Positions 11,054-24,644 of a stretch of 64,000 nt of DNA are shown one piece after another. A model generated the notes under the pieces. It searched no databases. It had not been told where the DNA came from and was given only the letters and a program-made list of their open reading frames with translations. A program made the translations under genes and the position numbers. The stretch is taken from assembly GCF_907164915.1 (NCBI RefSeq), contig NC_061862.1:80069718-80133717 (forward strand), read 5' to 3'. How positions within the stretch are numbered: position 1 is the first letter of the stretch; every line of letters begins with the position of its first letter. This stretch comes from Impatiens glandulifera. Its lineage: Eukaryota > Streptophyta > Magnoliopsida > Ericales > Balsaminaceae.

Positions 11054-12969
11054 ATTAATAAATAAAGAATTGTGAAAAAATGATAAATTATTTAAGAATG
11101 AGAAGGCATAAGAGAAAGAATGACATGACTCAATCTAATTAGCTGAAAGTTATTTTTATAAAAAAAATTCTTTCATTTTTCTCGGATAATTCCATTCTAT
11201 CAAGCACCGTCAATATTTCATTAATCAAGTGACATTTATACACAAAAAGTGAAACATCACCCCACTTATTTATTAATTTTTTTTAATGTATAGGTAGCAT
11301 TGGCTTAGTGGATGACAATGCATGTATCCTCACATTTTCTCGTTTTTACAGCTAAGCTAATTATATGATATACGTCATCTTCTCTCTCATTCTTTTCAAT
11401 TTTTCTCTCTTATTATTTCTCATTAAAAAATTATTCAAATAATCAAACAAAACAAAATTTTTATGATAAATTTTCTTGTTTTAAGTTTTTTTTTAAATAA
11501 TACTTTTATCATATCAATATATTATAACTATTAAAACACTTCATTTATAAATTACAATAACAAAACTTTATAAATTTACTTTTGAAAAATTAAATTTTAA
11601 ATATAAAATATTATTTTAATAATTCATCTTACAAAAAAAACTCAAATAATATATATTTTATTAAATAATACTTTTTTTAAAACTAAATAAAAATTCTAAA
11701 AAAAACTCAAATCAAATTACCTATAAAATCTTGTTCAGTTTGTATTTTTTAAATAACTCAAACAAAATCAAACATTATTTCACTCTTTATTATCCATCAC
11801 ATCACTCAAATCATTAATTAAAATACTAAAATACATTCTATTTTAAATTATTATTATTTTTTATTTATATATATCAATACATTTTAAATATTTTACCAAA
11901 AATAATCATTATTTTTTTAAAATTATTAACCATCATTATTTTTTTTTCTTTTTAAATTTTTAAAAAAACCTCAATTCAAACCAAACCTAAACCGTGCCCA
12001 AACCAATTATAAAATAAATAAATAAAAAAGGAAAAAAAGAGGACAAATGAGTCATGTCAAGGTGATCCAAACACGTCATTAGCATCATGAATGGCGAGAC
12101 ATATAATAGTGCCATTGTTATTGATGGCATTGCATTGCCTTAGGAATCATGACACAATCCAACAACAAGAAACAAACAAAATTAAATGAGCGCAATTGCA
12201 GGCCATCTAACATTCAATTTTTCATTACCATAAAATAAATATATAAAAATAAACATTCAATCTTTGGGAATCAAGGAATGAAAATTAGTTTTCATCCTAA
12301 TAATTTGATTATAACAAATTTTCTTTTAAGAAAAACTCATTTGACTATTCATTTAGTGCCAAAAATAGCAACAAAATTGTGAAACAAATTATATGACTAG
12401 ATTTATCATATATAATACTAATGTCATTATAAAAAATAAAAAGTGCTATCATTACAAAACACTAACACAATGATCATAAAAAGAAACTCACAACCACACA
12501 AATTTTTACTCCAAACACTAATAGAAAAAATAAATTTTAAATTTTAACCTAAGTATCATTTTAAGAAAACTCATAATATAATAAAATAATTGATTTTCAC
12601 TTCATTTTTATGTTCTTTATTAAGAGCTTATTTGTTTAAGAACTTGTATGATTTTTTTTTTTTTTTTGTAAGTTTTTATTCGATAAAAAAAATTATTTGA
12701 GTTTTTAATTAGTTTAATTATTAAAATAATTTTTATTTAAAATTAAAATTTAATAATAATATTTTAATTAATAGAATTAATGATTTAATAAATAAAATAA
12801 TAATGTTGTGATAGAGATATAATTTATAAAAAACTTGATTGAAAAGAGACTCAAATCAAAAGAGTCCCAACTTCCAAATGTCATATTTCTTACAACTACA
12901 ATGAAATGATCTAAAAAAAAAAGTTAATTTTTTTTTTTCACAAATCACAATGGCTATTCTTGTTGTTTT

Positions 12970-12970
<1 letters not shown>
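11054..12970. other. AT-rich intergenic DNA
   Basis: No gene supported. It contains long A/T runs and a fragment ending CAATTCAAACCAAACCTAAACC (11970-11993) that looks like the right end of another degraded TTTGG-type MITE. Nothing else is recognised. Confidence 0.6.
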
Positions 12971-12971
<1 letters not shown>

Positions 12972-13008
<37 letters not shown>

Positions 13009-13262
13009 TAATTTCAAAGTGTTCGAATTGTTGGATCGATATGTGAGAGTAATTGATACTTAAGTTGGATTGTGGGTTGACCATCCATTAATTTAAAACG
13101 GTTAAAAATAAAATAAAAAATGTTATAGATATGTTTCGAACTTGCAACTTAATAAAAAAAACATTTAACCTATTAGGCTAATAAAACTTTATATTTTAAA
13201 TTCAACATCAAATTTAATGAAAGCGAGACATTTTAATAATATAAATTCAACATTTTAACTAA

Positions 13263-13304
<42 letters not shown>

Positions 13305-13540
13305 CATGTTTAATTTCAAAATATCTGGATTGCTGGGTCGAGAGCTGTGGTTAATTTGGATATATATGTGAGAGTAAATGGATACTTGGGTCGGATTGTG
13401 GTTGACCCGCCTATAAACTTAAAACGGTTAAAAATAAAATAAAAAATGTTATATGTATATTTTTAACTTGCAACATAACAAAATAAGTACAACCCTTTAA
13501 CCACGTGTGATTGGAATGTGATTTGTCGAGGGATAATAGG
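12972..13540 (-). repeat. Two tandem copies of a tRNA-headed repeat with (TA)n spacers
   Basis: Two diverged units separated by (TA)n tracts (12972-13003 and 13266-13302). Each carries the family core seen at 21.1-22.5 kb: gtgagagtaa-tggatacttgggtcgg, a ggttgacc segment, and aaacggttaaaaataaaat. This is followed by a tRNA-like head on the minus strand, with a GTTCGAA-type B box (best at 13137-13150) and TAGCCTAATAGG near 13172-13185. The second unit (13302-13505) loses the end of its head after cctttaacca. Confidence 0.75.
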
Positions 13541-14480
13541 CCGGTATTAATTAAAAGTAGTTAAAAAAATATGTTACAATTATTTGATTCACCAAAGTGT
13601 GAGGTTACCATGCTAAATGTTGAAAAATATTAATCAAATATTTGATTGACTGAAGTGAAAATGTAAGGTCATGAAATGAGAGGTTCATTCAAAAAAAATA
13701 TGTGATGAAACATTTGAAAAGATAAGTTGTTTTATCAAAATAAATAAAATGTGGATCGAGAGTTTTTTATTATTTATTATAATATATTATTCGTGATTTA
13801 TTAAGAATTTTAAACATTGAATATATTTTTAATTAAGAATAAAAGAGGTTCAATAATAGTAATTAATACTCAATAAGAGTTGCTACACTTAACACCCCCA
13901 ATAATCTTCTTAACAAAATATTAGTGTTAGGACACCAACTAAGGTCAATAAATCTATAAAATAAAATAAAATAGAAACACGAGGGTAAAAAGGTAATTGG
14001 CCAATAAGATTTTCAAATAAATCTACTTACAACCAACTTTATAATAATTATAATAGTTATTATAATTCATGTAACATTCACATGTGAGGCCCCTTTTATT
14101 TATTCCACCTCCACCAAATCCACCACCACCTTTATTAGTGAACTGGGCATTGTCGTTGTCATGATGAGTTATGGTAAGTGGTTGGGGATTTTAAGCATGT
14201 CCATGGACAGTTGCTGAGCTAATACCATAACCAACTCATAAGAATCATATCAAAATCAAATCCAATTAAATCAAATTGGAGTTGGACGGTAGCAAAGTTA
14301 GATTGTCAACACTTTGCTTGCATTTCAACTGTTAATGATGACTTATAGATCCTCCTTTCTTAAACAAATATGATGATTCATGATTAAACCAAACCAAAAT
14401 AACATTAAGAATTAAACAATGACATGTACAACCAAACAAAACAACTAATCATAATCATGATGATCCCACTTCAACCTCTG
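13541..14480. other. Intergenic DNA, no gene seen
   Basis: AT-rich with no coding evidence. Short duplicated words such as TTATAATAATTATAATAGTTATTATAA (near 14040) form small palindromes only. Confidence 0.6.
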
Positions 14481-14482
14481 AC

Positions 14483-14619
14483 TCAAATCAAAGATCATAA
14501 GGTGATAAAGATCTTAGTTCAGTCTCTTGTGATCTGAGCACCATTCAATTTGAATCAAATCAAAGATAATAAGGTAATAAAGATCTTAGTTTAGACTTTA
14601 GTCCTTTGTGATCTGAGCA
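14483..14619. repeat. Direct tandem duplication, unit about 72 bp
   Basis: Copy 1 (14483-14540) and copy 2 (14555-14619) both begin tcaaatcaaagat-ataagg and end tgtgatctgagca. They differ by a few substitutions and a small insertion in copy 2. Confidence 0.85.
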
Positions 14620-15220
14620 ATCCAAGATGGATAATCAAATCATCTGCTTCACAACAAATTCAAACATAGCTTGTAAACACACTCAGGCTCAAACACATAT
14701 CCTTGAGAGGTTGGAGATTTTGACCTTGGGAATGCATATAACTTTAAATCATACACAAATTCAAGACAGAATCTTATTGAACCAATGTCTAGCAATAAAT
14801 TATAAAAGACATGCATCCACATGGTTGATACATTCAAGGCCAGATAGATCAATTTAATCAAGAGTCTTCTGTAATTCCAAATTTATAACCATCATACCAA
14901 GAGAGTTTTCTCTCTTCACTTTTGAGAAATAAAAGATATATTAAAATAATGGTTCTTTAATCCATATTTTACTCTTATACCAGAAAAATCTATGCTAGAT
15001 AAAAGCTATCAAAGAAGCTGGAAGACTGTAGATTATCCAAAAAGACTGAAGAGTTGATATATTAAAACTGATAAAATCTTGATTCCATTGTTGCAATAAC
15101 AGAAGTAGTAAGAGTTCAACAAGAAATAAAACTAAATTGAGTTCAAATAAAAGCAATTCTTCTCAACAGATGAAACTTTGCTGCAAAACTTGGAAAAAAT
15201 AAACACATGGTTCATCAGTC

Positions 15221-16924
<1,704 letters not shown>

Positions 16925-17005
16925 GATGAAATGCCGTTGATGGAGCGCCGCCTATTAGGTCTTCTACCCGAAGAAAAGCTCTGATGCTGCCGCTGCCGCC
17001 GACGC

Positions 17006-17014
17006 AAACCCTAA
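17006..17014 (+). promoter_or_regulatory. Telo-box (AAACCCTAA) of RPS13
   Basis: The telo-box found in many plant ribosomal-protein promoters and leaders lies about 85 bp upstream of the RPS13 start codon, between it and the TATA box. Confidence 0.7.
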
Positions 17015-17049
17015 TAATCACAGTAGAGAATAGAGAAGAGGCTTTACCA

Positions 17050-17058
17050 TTTTATATA
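17050..17058 (-). promoter_or_regulatory. TATA box of RPS13
   Basis: TATATAAAA on the minus strand, about 130 bp upstream of the ATG and 36 bp upstream of the telo-box. The spacing fits a transcription start just before the telo-box. Confidence 0.65.
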
Positions 17059-17059
17059 G

Positions 17060-18358
17060 GTTAAGTAATTGTAAACAGGACCTTGAATTAATATGAAGTT
17101 TTCGTTTTAATCCCTATAATGGATTATTGTGCAATTTCTTACTACCAAATTTGAACGTGTAATAAATTTAAGAATAATATTTTATTTTATTCTTCACTCT
17201 AATTTCGAATTCAGATACATGTTTATCTGGAATTAAAATAAATAAAATCTAATTAAATACCATTTGTCACCGTTAATTTTTTTTTGGGTTTGAAAAGTTA
17301 AAAAATATATATATTGACAATTTGTATTTAAGTTTTAAATAAATAAATAAATAGTATATAAAAAACTATACCATTTTTTATTTTATTTTTAAATTAATTC
17401 ATACACTATTAAAAGTTTACTATTTTAAAATAAAGTAAGGAATCAAATTTAGTTAAATTATACATCCTTTAACAAAAAGAGGTGATACTCAAGTTCTAGT
17501 CTCTATTAAGGAGCTTATCCTACCATTAGAGTATGCAAATGAGTAAACTAAACTCCAAATTAAGTTTGGTCAACCCATTATCCAATTAATATGAGTTGAG
17601 TTAGATAATCTAAACTAAATTTTAGTTTATAAAACATTTATTACGTTTTCTACTCGTTTAATATTTAACACGTTTTTATCCTAGTTAACATTCGTTTAAT
17701 AATTATTTGATTTGTTTTACCATTTTTGAGTTATTCAACACGTTTAACACGTTTTGGCTCGTTTAACACACTTGTGACACATTTAACAATTTCGGTCCGA
17801 TTATTTATTTATTTGATTATACGATTTTTATCCGTTTAACATAATTTTGATTTTTTTTAAATTTTTTAATATTTTAATTATTAAATTATTTTAAAAAATA
17901 ATATGTGAGATTGATATGGATTATTTAAATAATATTTAAATTATTTATATTAAATAAAATTTTGAATACGATAAATTCGGTTAATTTTCATAAACTAATT
18001 AATTCATTTAAACAGTTTTAAAATAATAGTGATATGTTAGTTCATTATTATTATTATGGTTAAACTATAATTAATAAATATATTATTAATGAGTTTTAAA
18101 ATTTAAAATTATTTGACTGCAAAATAATGTATTAGAATTAGAAGATGGACAGTTTATATTGGATTGATAAAAATAATTAAATTAAATTTATTTAATTTGT
18201 GTAATTTGAATAACACTAACCTGACCTAAATTAAACTCAACACATACTCAACCCAACCCAACTCAACTCAACTCAAATTAACTTACCTAAATTAATATTT
18301 TGAGTTAGGTATGGGGTTTGGATCAACCCAATATATGCTCACTCTTACATATAAGCTA
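17060..18358. other. AT-rich intergenic DNA with small repeat remnants
   Basis: No gene. Near 17480-17545 the minus strand reads CTCTAATGGTAGGATAAGCTCC then GAACTTGAGTATC, a faint tRNA-like (SINE-type) relic. Between 17640 and 17790 the word GTTTAACACGTTT recurs, a degenerate minisatellite. The stretch 18236-18275 is a (CAACC)/(CAACT) short repeat. Confidence 0.5.
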
Positions 18359-18359
18359 T

Positions 18360-18455
18360 AGCAAATTTTATTCATGTCTATTGATTTAGGGTTTAGAATT
18401 TGCCGGTAGCAAATTTTATTCATGTTTATTGATTTAGGGTTTAGAATTTGCCGGT
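18360..18455. repeat. Perfectly spaced 48 bp tandem duplication
   Basis: Two copies (offset 48 bp) of a unit running from agcaaattttattcatgt to gtttagaatttgccggt, with one substitution (c/t). This explains the repeated NPKSI-MNKICY peptide seen in the minus-strand frame, so that frame is not a real gene. Confidence 0.9.
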
Positions 18456-19056
18456 TATGTGTGTTTAACTTCATAAATTAATCGTACTGAAGGTGAAGTG
18501 GAACTAACGTATTAGTTAAACTCTTATATTTTTAAATTTATAATTTTAATATTTTATTAATCTAAGTTTATAAATTATTTTAATTATAAATAAAATAAAA
18601 TTTTAAATAAATTATTACTCTTTCATTTATTTTGTAACTAATAATTTTTAATATTATTTGTTTTAAAATTAATTTTTATACTTAATTATATATAAATAAT
18701 TAATTAATATAAATCTAATATTCAGAATTTTAACTAAACTTTATCCGGAAAAAAATTCTATAAAAAAAACAAATGTATAAGTTCAGGTCGGCCCATTTAA
18801 ATCATAAAAATCTAACCCATATTTTGTCCATATTTGTCTAAAGATAGAAAATTTGTGACAAGAGCTGCTTTATAAATTCCAAATATAAGGGAAGGGGTAC
18901 ATTGATGAATAGATTGAACTTAAATTCCCTCTGAATACAAATCTAAATAATCATTCATAAGCCATAAAACAGCCATTGTTCAATATGAAATTTGTCCTCA
19001 AAACATCGTGATTTTTATTCATAATATTGGAACTCGCTGTTTAATAGCTACTATTA
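18456..19056. other. Intergenic DNA and FKBP12 3' UTR
   Basis: AT-rich. The part nearest 19056 (from about 18850) should be the 3' UTR of FKBP12 on the minus strand. No other feature is seen. Confidence 0.5.
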
Positions 19057-20311
19057 CTACTTGACACTAAGAACTTCGATCTCAAAATCCAGGACTGAGT
19101 TGGGCTGGATGCCCCATGCTGGAAACCCACCACTGCCATAAGCATAGTCTGGAGAACACTGCAAATTTTCAAATGAAACTTATTTCAGAACTCAATAAAA
19201 AAAGTTTTGCGCTTTCAACCTCCAAAGAATAAGAATTAAAGTGTCAGCTAATATACCATAGGTTCAACTTATAAGAAAGAAATATAAAACCAAACTCTTA
19301 TTAGCATATAAAAACCAATTTGAAAGGAACCCATTACAGGGATAACATAGCTATTCAAGTGGGTTAACAACAACATACTAAAAGACCATACATACATCAA
19401 AGTCCAAACTGTAATGCATTCAAATTTGGTTTTTGGATTTCATGGGTTGATGCAAAAGGGACAGTTTTTACATTCTGTGTAAGAAAGAATACATCTAGCC
19501 TAATCATATAATTGATTCATTGAAGCAATGGTCATTCTAGAATCCAGATCCAAGTCAAGTCCATTGCCTGATAACAACTGAACTATAATCAATGTTGACT
19601 TCCTAAACTACAGTCCTTGATCAGAAGCATTTTGCTTTGTTATTCAAACTTACAATCTAACGAAAAAGTCCAACAATTACCTGCAAACGAGCAACCTCTC
19701 CCAATTGCATTCCCAAAACACCTTCATCCCATCCTGATACAAACAGAGAGAGATTTTCTTTAGCTGTAGTTTCAGAGGGAAAGTTCAGATTTTTGAACAT
19801 CCTGTTAATATTAAGCAAACTATAATAGTAATTGACTGTTGAAAACTTCCAATCCATGTATATAACATTATTGAAACATATCAATTGCAATATCAAGCAC
19901 AGAATCACACGACAAACTGAGATTGTAGAGTATTATAACCTTTAATAACAGAACCTAGGCCGATCTTGAAAGTAAAAGGCTCCTGTCCAGGATCCTTTGT
20001 GCTAAACAAACAAAAAAGAGTAAAAATAAGATAAAGGCATGGATCGATAAAAAGGAGAAATCAAAATTGAAGTTGTTCAACAGATTCGTAAGCGTACCTC
20101 CAAAACTTCTTAGTAAGATCGCCATTTTTGCCTGCATGTAAAGCAAGACGGCGGGAGTTAGAGCAAATATTCAGTAGAGAGATTAGATATCGAACGAAAT
20201 ATAGAGAAAGGTAAAGAAATAACCAAATCCAGTGCAGTGAACGGTGACGGTTTGGCCGACGACGGGCTTGGGACCGTTTCCAGCTTTCAAAATCTGCTTT
20301 TCCACTCCCAT
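19057..20311 (-). CDS. FKBP12: FKBP12-type peptidyl-prolyl cis-trans isomerase (5 exons, 112 aa)
   Basis: Small cytosolic immunophilin that catalyses proline isomerisation and can bind FK506 or rapamycin. Minus-strand exons: 20311-20224, 20131-20098, 20001-19940, 19733-19681 and 19158-19057, all GT-AG and in phase. The product starts [20 protein letters not shown], then [59 protein letters not shown], and ends [20 protein letters not shown] followed by FEIEVLSVK. It is exactly 112 residues, the usual plant FKBP12 length. The pocket aromatic residues (Tyr, Phe, Trp, Tyr) expected of the family are present. It has no signal peptide or tail, so it is the single-domain form. Confidence 0.97.
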
Positions 20312-20754
20312 TTTCCAAGTTTTGATTCTTCGATCTTCGATTCTTCTCTCTCTCCCTCTCTTTATGTATTTAGGGTTAGGAAGTGGCGTTCTAGATTAGA
20401 TGATGCTCACATACTGTCTTGACAATTATGTATATATATGTCCCTCTAGTTATGCAACAATTGACATTTTGACTCAAATGATTTATTAATATAGAAATTA
20501 TATAAATAAAATAAATATATAATTTATTTTTTATTTTAAATAAATATAATAATCATATAATACTTAATATAAAAATATATTTTATTTATAATATGATAAT
20601 GAGTTATAAATTAGTACTAATAAATAATATAATTAGAAAATAAAAAATGTTAATAATGAGTATAATTAGAAAAACAAAATAATTTGATTTTTATAGTTTT
20701 GATAATAAAAAAAATTACGCCTTACAATTAATTTATAATTTGTATATGATACAA
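20312..20754. other. FKBP12 leader/promoter and AT-rich spacer
   Basis: CT-rich leader DNA lies just upstream of the FKBP12 ATG (20330-20365). Beyond 20470 the sequence is almost pure A/T. No gene seen. Confidence 0.5.
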
Positions 20755-21006
20755 GGCCTCGTTTGATGAAGGGTTTTTGGGATAAAACTCAGTTTTTATC
20801 CCAAAACTCAAACATCTTATCAACCATCAAATCAAATAATTTTATCATTTAAATATCAAAACTACACCTACACCATATTTTCTAAAGTCAAAGGGCAAAT
20901 TAGTCTTTAAATTTTAAAAACCAATTTTTTCATACTTTATATCAAACAAGGGTTTTTTGGATAAAACCCAGACAAAATCCAAAAAATCATTTCCTCAAAC
21001 AAGGCC
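20755..21006. mobile_element. MITE with GGCCTYGTTTGA terminal inverted repeats
   Basis: A 252 bp element. The left end GGCCTCGTTTGATGAAGGGT mirrors the right end, whose reverse complement reads GGCCTTGTTTGAGGAAATGA. The inverted match continues through TTTTTGGGATAAAAC-type words. It is flanked by CAA on both sides, a possible 3 bp target duplication as in PIF/Harbinger-type MITEs. It has no coding capacity. Confidence 0.75.
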
Positions 21007-21054
21007 CAAGAGTATAGATTACTATATTATATTTTACAATATTATTTATTAAAA

Positions 21055-22530
21055 CTAGCATGTATCATGTGCATTTGCACGAGTAATAATATAAAAAACC
21101 GTAAAAAAATATTATGGTAAAATTTTTATGAACGGGTCAACCCACAATCCGACCCAATTATTCATTTACTCTCACATGTATCCAAATTAACCACAGCTCT
21201 CGACCCAACAATCTGGACACTTTAAAAATTAAGCATCATTATCTATATATATATATATATAATAATGCTTAATTTTTAAAATGTTCGGATTGCCGGGCCG
21301 AGAGCTGTGGTTAATTTGGATATATGTGAGAGTAAATGGATACTTGGGTCGGATTGTGGGTTGACCCGCCCATAAACTTAAAACGGTTAAAAATAAAATT
21401 AAAAATGCTATAGGCATGGTTCGAACTTGCAACCTAACAAAACAAGTACAACCTTTTAACCAACTAGGCTAATAACACTTTATATTTTAAATTCAATCTA
21501 AAATTTGATAAACGCGTGACATTTTAACAATATAAGTTCAACTTTTTAACTAACTAATCTATATATATATATAATGATGCTTAATTTTTAAAGTGTTCGG
21601 ATTGTCGGGTCGAAAACTTGTGGTTAATTTGGATATATGTGAGAGTAAATGGATACTTGGGTCGGATTGTGGGTTGACCCGCCCATAAAAATTTTACCGT
21701 AATATTTTTTTCATAGTTTTTTATATTATTATTACTCGTGCAAATGCACGGGATACATGCTAGTATATATATATATAATGATGCTTAATTTTTAAAGTGT
21801 TCGAATTGTCGGGTCGAGAGTTGTGGTTAATTTGGATACTTGGGTCGGATTGTGGGTTGACCCGCCTTTAAATTTAAAACAGTTAAAAATAAAATTAAAA
21901 ATGCTAGAGGTATGTTTTGAACTTGCAACCTAACAAAATAAGTACAGTTCTTTAACCAATTAGACTACAAAGACTTTATATTTTAAATTCAACACCAAAT
22001 TTGATAAACGCGGGACATTTTAATATTAATATAAGTTCAACTTTTTAATTAACTAATATATATATATATATATAATGATGTCGAGTAAATGGATACTTGA
22101 GTCGGATTGTGGGTTGACCCACCCATAAACTTAAAACGGTTAAAAATAAAATTAAAAATATTATCCGTAATATTTTTTTAACGATTTTTTATATTATTAA
22201 TCGTGCAAATGCACAAGCTAAATGCTAGTTATATATAATGATGCTTAATTTTGAAAGTGTCCGAATTGCCGAGTCGAGAGCTATGGTTAATTTGGATATA
22301 TATGTGAGAGTAAATGGATACTTGGGTCGGATTCTGGGTTGACCCGTCCATAAACTTAAAACTGTTAAAAATAAAATTGAAAATGCTATAGGTATGTTTT
22401 GAACTCTCAACCTAACAAAACAAGTACAACTCTTTAACCAATTAGACTAATAACACTTTATATTTTTATTTTAAACGAAATTTGATTAACGCGGGACTTT
22501 ATACCAATATATTTTTATCTGTGTGCATCG
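21055..22530. repeat. Nested cluster of tRNA-headed repeats with hairpin-CTAG ends
   Basis: At least five direct partial copies and one inverted copy of one family. The shared core is ggttaatttggatatatgtg, then gagagtaaatggatacttgg, then gtcggattgtgggttgaccc, then aaacggttaaaaataaaat. Next to it a tRNA-like head can be read on the minus strand (TAGCCTAGTTGGTTAAAAGG as A box, GTTCGAACC as B box; best copy 21417-21472, others near 21911-21975 and 22392-22455). Three borders have a GTGCAAATGCAC-type hairpin followed by CTAG (21055-21080 inverted, 21737-21763, 22202-22227), the form of Helitron 3' ends. TA tracts separate the units. Confidence 0.8.
21131..21374. repeat. Large imperfect palindrome formed by two opposed repeat copies
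   Basis: The left arm (about 21131-21240) reads as the reverse complement of the right arm (about 21264-21374), with a loop of about 25 bp made of TA repeats. Arms run from the gggtcaacccacaatccgac segment to ttaagcatcatta and back. Transcribed RNA would form a long hairpin. Confidence 0.8.
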
Positions 22531-22942
22531 CACGAGAATCTTCCTAATTATTGTAACGATACATCAATACTATTTGTTTGCAAACTCAAAATACATCAAT
22601 AATAATAATGATAAGAAATTAATATCATGAAAAGTTATCGACAACCAATAATTGTTGAGAGGCTTACAATATTTTAAAATAAAATAAAAAATTTATGTCA
22701 TTTTTAAAAGTTATATCTCTTAAAAATGTGATTTTTATAAATAAAAAGTATTAAATTTTTATTTAATAGTATAACACTATTTATATATTTGTTTCACCAA
22801 ATATGAAGTGATATATTTAAAATAAATAAAAATTGTCAAACTTTTGCATAATTTTCTTAATTAATTTTCTCAAAGTACATGAATTTTATAAACATAACAA
22901 AAAAAAAAAACAATTCTAAATTTAACTATATAACATAATAAT

Positions 22943-22974
<32 letters not shown>

Positions 22975-24170
22975 CAATTATTTATTTTACTATTCAATTT
23001 AGATCTATCATGTTTATTTTTAAATAAAATATTAAATTTTTGATTTTTTTATTTATATGTATTTTACGAAAAACACTTTAATGTCTATGAATAAGCCTGA
23101 AATACTTTTTTTAGTATAAAAAAATATTTATACTAGTATTACCAAAATATTTCAATTTTTGTATTACATATAATCCACTCAAACACTAGTTTTACCATCA
23201 CACTACCAGGCCAGGAGGATCTGTTGTATCCCACATTAAGCCCTAGGCTATACCACTTTTCAAATTAAAAAAAAAAAAAAAACTCACACAAAATATAAAT
23301 GTAGACACCACACAAAATTTTAAAATAAACACAAATACATAATTATCTTTCCCCACGCTACCCCATTTAAAGATCTATTCTCAAATTTTGACCTACCAGT
23401 TAATCAATATATTCCATATACACTATAAAAACATATTAATTAGAGTAGAAATGTTATGAATTCGATCTACTTTATAAAATAAAGTTTATATATATTAAAA
23501 AAAATCAATTCTTTTAACATTACAAAATAAATAAATAAAAGCTTCTAAAATTTTAATAAAAAATTAAAAATTATATAACATAATGTTGCAAGTTTAATGA
23601 AATTTAAAATATAAAATCATTAATTATAATTAATAGAGGGTAAATTGAAGACCTGTTTATATTATTCTTAAATTTTATTTATTTAGTTTAACTTTTTCAA
23701 ATTTTATAGACATGTCCTGGGGATCGAAAATCCAGACATTTAATATTTTGCAATATTGTTATATTTCTAATTATATGTACAAGGTAATATGTTTGAGCTG
23801 AACTCTCTCAGTCATACCAATCTTGTTAAATCTTACTAGAATGAAATTGAATCACAACTATTTTCATTATGATTTAACTATTTTTTTTTTATTGAGAAAT
23901 CCTTGAAGGTAACCCTAAAAAAAACGATTATAGTAATGAAATAAAATAAGACTAGCGAATTAATAAGATGATGTAAAAAGAAATCATAACAATATTTATC
24001 TATGGTATATATAACAATAGTGATAATAGATTAAAATGCATCATGATACGATAAGATTAATAGAAGAGTAGTACATAAACATAGTAGAAGAAAAATTACA
24101 TTGACTTCAGAAGTAGCTAGTAATAATATATATATCATAATGATGAGCTCCAAACAACCAACTAAACCAT
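22531..24170. other. AT-rich intergenic DNA
   Basis: No gene supported. It includes a (TA)n tract at about 22948-22973 and an A-run at 23266-23282. Nearest 24170 it should include the 3' UTR of the PELPK-like gene. Confidence 0.55.
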
Positions 24171-24581
24171 TCAAGGAATATGCTCTTTTGGCGGGTTTGG
24201 AATGACGGGTAACGTGGGAAGCTCGGGTTTTGGCAGTGTGGGCACAATGGGAAGTGGCACTGGCAGTGGGGGGAGCTCGGGCTTTGGCAGTGTTGGGACA
24301 GTTGGGATTGGTAGAGTAGGGAGCTCAGGCTTTGGCAATTCTGGAGTTGTTGGGATAGGCAGTGAAGGAAGCTCGGGCTTTGGCAATCCCGGGACAGTGG
24401 GCATTGGGATCGGCAATGAGGGGAGCTCGGGCTTTGGTAGACCCGGGACGGTTGGTAGTGGCAATTCTGGTAAGGTTGTTTCTGCCAAGAGCTGACGAGA
24501 ATCGCCTAGTTGTACCATCATAATAGTGAAGAAGAACAATAGGAACATAACTAGAGATGATGATGATAATGATGAGCCCAT
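24171..24581 (-). CDS. PELPK-type proline-rich secreted cell-wall protein (136 aa)
   Basis: Short secreted protein with a hydrophobic N-terminal signal segment (about residues 1-28, LVMFLLFFFTIMMVQ). The mature part is almost wholly Pro/Leu/Glu/Lys and contains five LPKPELP repeats with spacers such as SLPIPMPTVPG. This matches the Pro-Glu-Leu-Pro-Lys (PELPK) class of plant cell-wall proteins. Members are linked to early growth and stress responses, but the role here is not shown. I chose the ATG at 24581 (MGSSLSSSS). The open frame extends 47 codons further upstream, but a TATA box (24636-24644) lies in that extension, so it is promoter and leader. There is no intron. Tandem repeats make allelic length variation likely. 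Confidence 0.85.
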   Translation of the reverse strand: MGSSLSSSSLVMFLLFFFTIMMVQLGDSRQLLAETTLPELPLPTVPGLPKPELPSLPIPMPTVPGLPKPELPSLPIPTTPELPKPELPTLPIPTVPTLPKPELPPLPVPLPIVPTLPKPELPTLPVIPNPPKEHIP

Positions 24582-24635
24582 CAGTTGAGAAAAGATAAGC
24601 TGATTGCTTGTAGGGAGGGATGGTGCAATGTGTTT

Positions 24636-24644
24636 GTTTATATA
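24636..24644 (-). promoter_or_regulatory. TATA box of the PELPK-like gene
   Basis: TATATAAAC on the minus strand about 55 bp upstream of the chosen ATG. It sets the transcription start inside the upstream open extension and so supports the shorter protein. Confidence 0.7.

Noticed and set aside
18292..18474. 60-codon frame with a repeated peptide
   Set aside because: The repeat comes from a 48 bp non-coding tandem duplication.
24202..24495. Glycine-rich 97-codon frame opposite the PELPK-like gene
   Set aside because: The antisense of Pro-codon repeats automatically gives Gly/Ser repeats; there is no start context or signal peptide.
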